Shown here: piece by piece, positions 36,802-47,600 of the stretch
Layout: every line of letters starts with the position of its first letter
How positions within the stretch are numbered: position 1 is the stretch's first letter
Source: Harmothoe impar
Lineage: Eukaryota > Annelida > Polychaeta > Phyllodocida > Polynoidae
Assembly: GCA_947462335.1 (NCBI GenBank)
Contig: OX381709.1
Location: forward strand, 36,102,186 to 36,166,185
Direction of reading: 5' to 3'
Length of the DNA: 64,000 bases
Notes under the pieces: generated by a model
The model's database searches: none
What the model was told of the DNA's origin: nothing
Seen by the model: the letters and a program-made list of their open reading frames with translations, nothing else
Position numbers and translations under genes: made by a program

Positions 36802-38295
36802 CCCCGGGGGGGGGGGGTACTTGAATTTTTTCTGACAGGGGTGTGCGGCTGGACCATTGGCAACCCTTACCCTTGCTAGGGAGATTTTGTTTCAAAAACC
36901 TACCCTTGCTAGGGCATTTTCGGCTGAAAAGTCCTTGTTTTGAAGAGGAAAAACACTAAATGGATCATGGATATCAAATTTTAGATCCCACTGAAATATC
37001 AATTAAAAAACTACACCAGATTGCAGGAATTTTGCCTTTAGAGTTGAGGAGAAAATATTTACAAGGTAGTATATGTTACAGGATGATAAAAATAAACTCA
37101 TTTGATATGGTAGAGAATAGAAGAACAAGAGCAGCTGATGGCCCATTAATTGGGACATATCTATCTCATAGTGAAAGAGTAAGAAAATCCCCGGCAAATA
37201 ATGCCATTGATGAATGGAATAGAATCCCTGCGAATGTAAGGCAGTCTGAAAATAAATTTTCATTCAAAGTAGCTCTCAGGAAATTGATAAAGAAATTTTT
37301 TGATGATAGATGGATTCACGCTCAACAGTTCACTAATGATGCTGTTGAGAATATATATATTAATGTGTAGTTTGGTTATGCAAGACATATCTTTGTATTA
37401 CAACAAGATTTGTTACTGGAACATTAGTCTTTGCTCATTGAATATTAACTTATTAATTATAAAATGCATTATCTGGGGTTTTAATAGTAAACAATAGTGG
37501 AGTATTGTGTTAATTATACTTATTACCGGTATGTGGTATCTTTCACTATCAGATTCTCTGATTGTATGAGAATTTTTGTATATAAATGTATAAAATTAAC
37601 AGTTAACTGCTGCTATTTATTCACATATAAAGGAAGCTCTTAGAATAGTGAAAACCTCCGCAGTAAATGTTATCTTTGTTATCAAAAGTGCCAATATATT
37701 ATTGACCTAGCTATTGCTAAAGTTATTTGATTAATAGATATGTACGTCTGAAGAAGTATGTAATGTAATGTCTCAAGTTTGAACAATTTGTCATCATCAT
37801 TCATTCCCCCCCCTCCCCCCCCCAAGTAATATCACCAAAGAATTATTGAATTCTTTTATATATAATATATTAGAGCCAAAGGAAGATATTTGTTAATTAT
37901 AAGAATTAAAGTACATCTCTAGGACGGTTAATATCTTCTTTGTCCTCTGAGCAAACTGTTGATAACTGCATTCATTTGTAGATTGTTTTGTCCAGAATAA
38001 TAAACCTTTTAAATTGAAATTGAATTGAATTGGATCAGTAATTTCACCAAGAAGTTTTACCCGTGTCCACAAAAATCCGGGAAAAAATGGCCAAAAATGG
38101 GACATTTTGGTGAAAATCGGGCCATTTGGTTGGTAAAGTGACCCTTGCTAGGGAGATTTTGTTGAAACTAGACCCTTGCTAGGGACATTTTTCTCTGAAA
38201 CAGGACCCTTGCTAGGGAGATTTTGTTGAAAAAGTACCCTTGCCAGCCGCACACCTATATGTATACAAAATATACTAAGTGCCCCCCCCCCGGGG
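36802..38295. mobile_element. Foldback-like repeat interrupted by a non-LTR retrotransposon
   Basis: The left end (CCCCGGGGGG then TACTTGAATTTTTT, then GGGGTGTGCGGCTGG) is matched in inverse by the right end (CCAGCCGCACACC then CCCCCCCGGGG). Inside both ends the phrase ACCCTTGCTAGGGAGAT recurs in direct orientation: twice in the left flank (one partial) and three times in the right flank. The centre is a LINE tail (about 36930-38034). My reading is a host repeat split by a later LINE insertion. Confidence 0.55.
36960..37371 (+). pseudogene. C-terminal remnant of a non-LTR retrotransposon ORF2
   Basis: The 136-residue frame has the look of the region after the reverse-transcriptase domain in CR1/Jockey-type elements. 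It contains DGPLIGTYLSHSERVRKSP, then an NAIDEWNRIP motif (the common 'WN-x-LP' block), then a basic FKVALRKLIKKFF tail. The RT active-site block is absent, and a stop codon directly precedes the first ATG, so this is a 5'-truncated dead copy. The downstream 3' part runs to about 38034 and ends in ATTGAATTGAATTGG-type short tandem repeats, as is usual for such elements. Confidence 0.6.
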
Positions 38296-38495
38296 CTTCT
38301 ACTAAAAGGGAAAAATGCAGCCGTAATATCAAGTGCTAGTGCTCTGCACCACTTGGTCTGCACCACCGGCCAACTTGCCACATAGCCTACGGTATTTATG
38401 TTAGGAAGCCAATTTGTAAAACCACAATGATCCCCCGTAGAAACCCCGGATAGAACCACCTCAATATAACAGCATATTCTCTCCTCTCGTTTCAG

Positions 38496-38667
38496 TCCTC
38501 AACAGAAGCCGTCTCGGTGTGAAGTATGACCAGATAGTCCACAGTCATGTCTCGTGAAATCATCAACTTCGATATCAGTTACAAGGACCCTAATGCCATC
38601 TACAAGGCCGGCGATGTGGTGGCAGGTCACGTCATCCTAGACCTGGGTTCAGAACTCAAACTCAGAG
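38496..38667 (+). CDS. Arrestin-domain gene, first coding exon
   Basis: An acceptor (pyrimidine tract then CAG, ending 38495) opens the exon. About 50 bases of 5' UTR precede the ATG at 38547. A three-codon upstream frame (ATG ACC AGA TAG, 38526-38537) ends ten bases before it and could dampen translation. The coding part is 121 nt (phase 1 out). It encodes MSREIINFDISYKDPNAIY and onward, the first strands of the arrestin N-domain. The donor is AG|GTATGC at 38668. The presence of an acceptor implies a noncoding exon upstream that I cannot locate. Confidence 0.85.
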
Positions 38668-41600
38668 GTATGCTGCACTGCCGAACATGCATGTGTCCAA
38701 TAATTGTGCATGTCTATACACTCTAGTATATCCCAGGGGATTATCATTTAGCATAATAAGGCTCAGAAGAGATAGATTTCAGGTAACGCTGGGGAGAAAC
38801 AGTGTCATTCACTGCAGTCCATGGGATACACAATGACGTATAACAGAGAACTGGGCACTGAGATAGTCATGTGCGCAATTAATGTAAACAGCAGAGGAAA
38901 GAAGCTATTGAGCTGTCATTGATCTATTTACACAATAGAGCTCAGTTTGATAATTCTACAATAGCAATATTAAGCCATAAAAAAATATTTTTGTTAAAAA
39001 TGTAATTATCTATTCGCCCAGGTGTGCGGTTATGTATGCAGGGTGTGGGCCGGGTGAACTGGGACGAGAGCAGGGCCTACACCAAAGGGTCCTCCAGCAA
39101 GGTCTCACACAAAAATGTAGACGTCTACTTGGACGAAACCATCTACCTGCTCCGTCAAAGTAAGTCACTCATATTGGCAACGTGAATTGTCTGAATCTTT
39201 GAAGACACTAAAATGTCTTCCGTCTATTGAATCTAAATGTGACTGCCTAGTTATGGCCATTTAACAAAGTAATGAGTGAGATAAGTAAGATTATCAACCT
39301 GGCTACTTGTACAGCTCTGTGCTCTAACATGTGTTGCTCCTGTCTGCCACCAGCTGATGGTTCAGGCCTGAGTCCTGGTCACCACACATGGCCCTTCACA
39401 CTGCGCATACCCCCCTACCTGCCTGCCAGCTTTGAAGGACAGTGGGGCCGCGTCATGTACTGGTCCAAAGCGGTCATCGACAGACCATGGAAGGGCGATA
39501 ACGAGGTCTCAAAGAGCTTCCAGGTTCTGGGACAATTAGACCTAAACACTGACCCTGATGCCAAGGTGAGCCATTCTTACTAAATACATTACTGATGCTA
39601 TAGAGTACGAGCGGGAGAGATTGAGATTGAGAAAGGTCAGGTGTGCATTAGATGGGCGAGTGAAAGAGGAAAGTGGTATCACACTGTCAGAAGTTAGTGT
39701 AGCTGCACAGTGAGTTATACTGTAGATTTACAGTGTGAAGGTATTTTTGGTTTCTGTGCAGCTACACTAACTTCTGACAGTGCATATATGATGCATTGGA
39801 TATTCTGCTATAGTGTATACGATAGATGTAATATCGTTCTTGAAAGCAATCATCAGTATGTTTGATTTTGCAACAAATTTTAAGTTTTCCTTGTATATTT
39901 ATGAACACATGTAACACCATCCATTGATTCCAACAGAAACCGATAGAGGGTGTGGCTGAGATCATGGCAGGTACCATGTGCTGTACTTCGGGTCCCATCA
40001 CAGGACACATCTCACTGCAAAAACGAGGCTACGTCCCTGGTCAGAGCGTCCCCTTCAGCGTCCGGCTCCAAAACAGCAGTAAGAAGAAGCTGTGTGGGGT
40101 CCGCGTCCAGTTGTCTCAGGTAAGTGGTATCCATCAATGCTGTGTGGGGTCCGCGTCCAGTTGTCTCAGGTAAGTGGTATCCATTAATGCTGTGCGCGGT
40201 CCGCGTCCAGTTGTCTCAGGTAAGTGGTATCCATTAATGCTGTGTGGGGTCCGCGTCCAGTTGTCTCAGATAAGTGGTATCCATCAATGCTGTGTGGGGT
40301 CCGCGTCCAGTTGTCTCAGGTAAGTGGTATCCATTAATGCTGTGCGCGGTCCGCGTCCAGTTGTCTCAGGTAAGTGTTATCCATTAATGGTGCGTGGGTC
40401 TGTATTCATGCACTCCTTTAAGATTTAGGTGTATTGATAAGGACTTGATCTGAATATGGTAGCTTCTGACCTGGCTTCTAATATGAAATCCAACATGGCC
40501 TTCAAGATGGCTTCCAGTATATGGCTTCCAATAAGCCCTCCAACATATATGACTCCCAACATATATGACTTCCAACATGGCTTCTAACATGGCTTCTAGC
40601 ATAGCTTCTATCAATCGTCATGACCTTCTAAAAAGGATCCTACCATGGGCTCTTCCAAAATGACCTCTTTCAAAATGGCTTCCAACTTGGATGTAAAATG
40701 GCTTCTGATCTCCACCGACGAGGCTCCCGAGGATACTTATAACAAAACCAGCAAAATGGCTCATTTTATATGGCTTCCAACATAGTGCTGAAATGAATGG
40801 TTCGACCATGGCTCCTACTGGTATGTTTACTATCATAAAGCTGCCTCACTCCTGACAACTCATGTTGCTTGACCCTTAATTCGAAAAACACCTCATCACA
40901 TTTTTCATAGATGTCCACATGTATGCGTCCTGTTACACTGGCTTATTGGCTTCAGATTGGCTTCAAATGCCGATTCAGTGCCGCGTCATACAGACAATAT
41001 ATAAATAAATAATAATTAGCAAGACCTACATACTTACATGCCTTGTGCTGTAGGAGCACTGGGGAACAGCAGGTTACCAGTTGGAGCTAATCCCAGAGTC
41101 CTTAACACCAAGGGCCCGTTGGCACAGCTAGCCGTGTTGGCATCTCCCAACACATGTTTGTATGCATGCCGACCTATGGCGATCAAAGGCTGTATGCTTT
41201 TGTAAGGTCCGATGCAAATGATTTTTTTGTGGGTCTCGTTTGTTTGTGTTTAGACAGTGCGCATGCTCAGTGAGAACATAGTAAGACGTAGACCAATGGT
41301 GCTTCACCGAGTGGGTGTTTCCATCTGTGATTGGCTAAGCGGGTGTTAACATCTGTGAATGGCTGAGAGGTTGTTACCATCTATGATTGGTTGAGCGGAT
41401 GTTACTATCCCTGGTATTCTGCACACAGCTTTAGTTATTTATGGAGGGTTACCCAAATAGTCAGCTGTCTGTAATATGCATTGCCCCTTGAAATGTACAA
41501 CTTTCATGAAACGCTGTCAATACATATCGACTTCTCTAATGCCAACATTACATCAGACATACACACACACACTAATAGATCAATGTCACTTTGTAACTTC

Positions 41601-44600
41601 TTCACTTCGCCTTATCTTCAACATACTTTCCTATCAACTTTCCTGTCAGCATATCAATTTATTGTCTTATTAATACCAGGATTGTATCTGATATCGCATT
41701 TGTCACGTATCCCAATTAGTGATGTTATCACTGATTACTATTGTAGGGGCTAGGGTTATACGGGTTTTGTTATATGACGAGTGTTGTTGGATGCTGTGTT
41801 GCGAACTCAGTCCGAACCCTTCAGTCCGACGGTAGGTGGCGACACCTACCCCGGGCTTGGGGTATGGACAGAGGTCGCTATAGGCTTCCGGTCTGCGTGT
41901 GCGCGCGCAGGCTGGCTGCCTATATATACCCAGCATCTGACGGTACTCGTCGGTTACTCTGAGCCACGCTGGTGAGGAGACCCCGTGATCATTACGGCTG
42001 ATTAGCCTACTGACCCGTTCCGAACTCTATAGGGAGTTCGCACACATAGATACTGCTTGTCTAGGTTTTCTGAATAAACCTGATTTGCAACCTGTAACAC
42101 TTGATCCGAACTGTGTTGACTTTGTTCTTTAATTGATACTCTACCAATATCATAGAGATACAAAGTATCGTTTATTACACTGGTGCCGTGACCAGTTCTG
42201 AGTGAAACGCAGGTTAGCCTGTGCAGTAGCACAGACCTCGCGCTCTGGACGGAGCAGCGAGGTCTCCCGATGAGGCGCCAGCCTTATCACCGGAGGGGTT
42301 ATGTGCCGCCGATGAGGCAGATACCCCCAGGAGTGCGAATGTTCCATCCGGAACAGGCGCATCAATGGGATTCGGAGGTCCCGAAGTAATGAGTCGCTCA
42401 TTAGAGGAAATGAGCCTGTCAATGTTCAACATTGGTGGGTCAAGAGCAGCCGCTCCGAACCCGCGGAGGTTTACCATCTTGGAGGAGCGTCGTTTCGATG
42501 ACATGAGAGAGGCCAGGGTACAGGAACGTGTGCAGATGGCTCAAATGGAGTTGTTGTCCATTCAGAAACAGTCGAATGAATGGAAGAACAGTCTGATTGC
42601 ATTGGAAGGTGCAGTCACACACAGAGCTTCCAAAATCAAGGAAAAAGATGCAAGGCTGTCGACCTTGTTAGAGGAGAACGAAAAGCTGGTGCAATCCCTT
42701 AGCATGGTCCGCTTGGAGTTCGATCAGAAACAAGCTGATCTGCAGGGAATCCGTTCCGAATTTGCCCAGGCAAACACGGATCTGAACCAGATTTGCGCGG
42801 CCCGAGATGCCGTAATCCATGAAGCAGAAGGGGCCCGATCAGAACTTGTTCGGGACACGGAAGACCTACACGAGGTTCGCCGAAGCCTGGTGACAGAGTG
42901 CGACATTCTGAAGTGCTTTAAAGCAATTTTTATCAGAGACTCGGGATAGTATGCAGGACAGCAGTACCTCATACGCTTCCGCTGATAATGGCAGTCCGAA
43001 AGGTCCTCATTACATGAGTTTTACGGACACCCCGAATCTGCCTATGGGACGTGGGGTAACCATAGAAGCTGCCTTGTCTACTTCAACGCCAGGACGACCA
43101 CTACACGTGGGCCGGTCAAGAGGTAGAGGTAGGGCGAGTGATTACTCACCTAGGGTGGATCTCAGTGGTATCCGTCCGATTCCGAAGCAGGTCTTTTCAG
43201 CAGAAAGGTAATACGTGTATGATGGTGGTCTCGGACTACTATACGAAATACACCCGAGTGTACCCACTCGAGGATCATACTGCTGCTACTTGTGCGGAAG
43301 CATTGGTAAAGTTTGAGTCCAAACTATGGACTGCTATGTGCCATCAGTTGGCTATATGCAAAACTCGGACCAATCCGTACCGACCACAGTCCGACGGGCA
43401 GGTGGAGCGGTTCAATCGGACCTTGATCCAGGTTTTAAAGCCATTAGTGAACTCCCATATGGATGATTGGGATGATCAGTGCGAATTTGTGGTTCATGCG
43501 TATAATAATACGGTCCACACTTCGCCGAATTGCACTCCGAACCTCCTGGTGTTCGGAGAGGACTTGATCATGCCGGCGGATTTAGTATTCGGAGTGGTAG
43601 GGATCAGTCCGGAAGCACCATGTACAGTGCTGTTTGTGGAATCTCTACGAGAGAGGTTCAAATTTGCCTACGAAACAGTTAGGGCTCATTTGCTCAAAGC
43701 TGCTAATTGGCAGAAGGTGGGTTATGACACCGGATTGAAGTTGCGACGATTCGTAGTGGGGGATAGAGTGATCCGCCTACATGAACCGCTCTGCAACGTC
43801 AAACTGGCGAATAACTGGGATGGACCACATACTGTGGTTAAATGTATCAGTCAAACGACTGTGTTGATTCAGTCGGAAGCAGGACGCATCCGGACGAGCC
43901 ATGTGGCTCGGTTGCGTGCTTGGGCTGGAAGGGAGCTCACCCCGGAAACGGAGGTGGAGAAGGGAAATTCGGAGGCTAAATTTGTACCTTTGGAAGGGGT
44001 GTCAGTGGATCCCCCTAAAAGGGTGGTACGAAAGAAGCTCCGAAAGACCGTGAAAAAGAAAGTCTCGGCAGGCGAAGGAAGAAGGGCACGGAAAACTAAA
44101 ATCAAGGCTGGAGTTTTAGTTAAGAACAAGTGTCCTTCAGCCAGGTTACGAGAGGCGGGCAGTAAACCCGTTCGGCGAAGCCCAAGGCTGGTGGCTAGAG
44201 GGGCTGTAACCTAGCTTGTTTACACAACGAGTGTGGTGTCCTGTGTTGTTCTATATGTTATATGTATGTTACCGACAGGGGCGCTCAGAGTCAATAAGAA
44301 AAGAATGTAAGAGTGCTCCCCGAGGGTGGTGGACGGATAATCCGGTGGGGTAATCTTCGATTTCCCATAAATATCCACTAATACTCCTGATGAGCTCTTT
44401 ATTCGAAGTATATTTTGACTTTTGTGAGCCGCCTACGTAGCAGTGTGATCCCTCGAGCCCGAGCTGCAGGCGGGAAAGGTCGTGACCTGATTGAACGGTA
44501 ATTGGGTCACACCGGGTAACGGGATCGCGTCCAATCACGCGAGACGCTGCGCATGCGCTTTGTTTTAAAAACAAAAGCGAGGGAACCGCCATATTGATTT

Positions 44601-47600
44601 TGGGCTCGCCCCAGTCAATAGCGGTGTGGGTCGGCAGCGGTGAAGTTGGTGATTTGGACGGTTAGAAGAGGAGAAAAGTCAGTAAAAGAGTTGTGAGCAG
44701 TGAGTACTCTTTCCTGGTTCGTCTGAGACAAAGAGGGAGGCGGGGAACTAGTGGTTTCCCCGTCAAACTCCCGTCGAAAGACACTGTCGAAGTGAGGATG
44801 GCCGAGCAACAGCTCCGTCACTCCGAACTCACCGGACACTCCGAGGTGGCATCCGCCACCGAGGAGCCTATGGATGCTCAGAACCCGAGTGGTGATGAGT
44901 TAAGCGAGACGCTGGCGGAACTACGTGTGGATCCGGCCGTGTCTCCGATCCGGAAGTCTCCGTCGCCCGACGGCAGCGAGGACTCCGGAATGTTGCGGGG
45001 AATCGCCTACACCGAAGTAGTGCCGGATCCCTCCGAGACGACTGTACATCCCTCCCGGATGTGCAGTCTGAGTATATCACCGAGCCTCCAGAAGTCAGTT
45101 TCCCGTAAACTGTCTATGGGGAGTGGTAGTGATTCAGACACTTCACGTCCGAGGACGCGCGGTGGTAAGGGTGCTACCCGAGATCGGTCCAGGTCGTCCG
45201 ATACTAAGGCTAGCACCAAGGCTACCAAACACACGGGTGTTGGGAAGAAGCCACCAGGAAAGGACGAGCCTAAAAAGCCCGATCCGAAGAAGGGTAGTAC
45301 TGCGAGTACTAAGAAACCGGATTCTAAGGCTGCCACTGCAACAGCATCCAAGGATCCGAAGACGGTCGATCCCAAGGCTAATTCTACGAAGGTGCCGAAG
45401 GATCAGAAGAAAGATGATCCGAAGCCCGCCGCTAAGGACCAGCCGAGGAAGGGGCAGACGTCCGGCAGCACTCAAGCTGTCAAGACTCCGGGCCCCACTA
45501 AGTCCAGTATCCCGATCCCTAGCAAGGTGAAGGATAGCGGGAAGGCAGTTGAAACCTCAGCTGCTCCGACTCCAACCATCGATGTGTTGTCCTTCTCGCG
45601 AGGGTTGGACAACAGCTCGGCAGTAGCTGCTACAGCCGCTGCGATGGCTGGTAAGATCGGACATGGGGGAGGTCGTCCTAAAACGACAGTTCCTCCCAAG
45701 GAACCTCGGACCGAGGAGACTATGGATACTTCATCCGCAGCCCATACGGTCAAGGTCGTGCAGGAGGTGCTGTCTAACATCACCTTCAAGCTCCCGGCTC
45801 CACTGGAGCCGCGACAAGAGGTACCCGTCCGAGTGGATACGCCTCTACAGCCTACCGAGCCTACTCTGGAACCATCCAACCTGGATATTTCGGAGGAAGC
45901 TGGAAAACTGAACCAAGCTGCGGGCGGTGGTTCATCTGGATCGGGGGTGCACATCCTCGCTCCATACCAGCATGATGCATGGGAAAAGGAGGACGCCGAT
46001 GTCCCACCCCTGCTCAGAGGTGCCATCATCGATCATAAATATCCACTAATACTCCTGATGAGCTCTTTATTCGAAGTATATTTTGACTTTTGTGAGCCGC
46101 CTACGTAGCAGTGTGATCCCTCGAGCCCGAGCTGTAGGCGGGAAAGGTCGTGACCTGATTGAACGGTAATTGGGTCACACCGGGTAACGGGATCGCGTCC
46201 AATCACGCGAGACGCTGCGCATGCGCTTTGTTTTAAAAACAAAAGCGAGGGAACCGCCATATTGATTTTGGGCTCGCCCCAGTCAATAGCGGTGTGGGTC
46301 GGCAGCGGTGAAGTTGGTGATTTGGACGGTTAGAAGAGGAGAAAAGTCAGTAAATGAGTTGTGAGCAGTGAGTACTCTTTCCTGGTTCGTCTGAGACAAA
46401 GAGGGAGGCGGGGAACTAGTGGTTTCCCCGTCAAACTCCCGTCGAAAGACACTGTCGAAGTGAGGATGGCCGAGCAACAGCTCCGTCACTCCGAACTCAC
46501 CGGACACTCCGAGGTGGCATCCGCCACCGAGGAGCCTATGGATGCTCAGAACCCGAGTGGTGATGAGTTAAGCGAGACGCTGGCGGAACTACGTGTGGAT
46601 CCGGCCGTGTCTCCGATCCGGAAGTCTCCGTCGCCCGACGGCAGCGAGGACTCCGGAATGTTGCGGGGAATCGCCTACACCGAAGTAGTGCCGGATCCCT
46701 CCGAGACGACTGTACATCCCTCCCGGATGTGCAGTCTGAGTATATCACCGAGCCTCCAGAAGTCAGTTTCCCGTAAACTGTCTATGGGGAGTGGTAGTGA
46801 TTCAGACACTTCACGTCCGAGGACGCGCGGTGGTAAGGGTGCTACCCGAGATCGGTCCAGGTCGTCCGATACTAAGGCTAGCACCAAGGCTACCAAACAC
46901 ACGGGTGTTGGGAAGAAGCCACCAGGAAAGGACGAGCCTAAAAAGCCCGATCCGAAGAAGGGTAGTACTAAGAAACCGGATTCTAAGGCTGCCACTGCAA
47001 CAGCATCCAAGGATCCGAAGACGGTCGATCCCAAGGCTAATTCTACGAAGGTGCCGAAGGATCAGAAGAAAGCTGATCCGAAGCCCGCCGCTAAGGACCA
47101 GCCGAGGAAGGGGCAGACGTCCGGCAGCACTCAAGCTGTCAAGACTCCGGGCCCCACTAAGTCCAGTATCCCGATCCCTAGCAAGGTGAAGGATAGCGGG
47201 AAGGCAGTTGAAACCTCAGCTGCTCCGACTCCAACCATCGATGTGTTGTCCTTCTCGCGAGGGTTGGACAACAGCTCGGCAGTAGCTGCTACAGCCGCTG
47301 CGATGGCTGGTAAGATCGGACATGGGGGAGGTCGTCCTAAAACGACAGTTCCTCCCAAGGAACCTCGGACCGAGGAGACTATGGATACTTCATCCGCAGC
47401 CCATACGGTCAAGGTCGTGCAGGAGGTGCTGTCTAACATCACCTTCAAGCTCCCGGCTCCACTGGAGCCGCGACAAGAGGTACCCGTCCGAGTGGATACG
47501 CCTCTACAGCCTACCGAGCCTACTCTGGAACCATCCAACCTGGATATTTCGGAGGAAGCTGGAAAACTGAACCAAGCTGCGGGCGGTGGTTCATCTGGAT

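Noticed and set aside
44693..44797. Upstream extension of the retrotransposon ORF starting at GTG
   Set aside because: GTG is not a usual nuclear start in animals. The first ATG, in good context, is at 44798 and is preferred.
45472..46029. 185-codon minus-strand frame, also present at 47131-47688
   Set aside because: It is the complement of the disordered, biased-codon part of the retrotransposon ORF and is copied by the same duplication.
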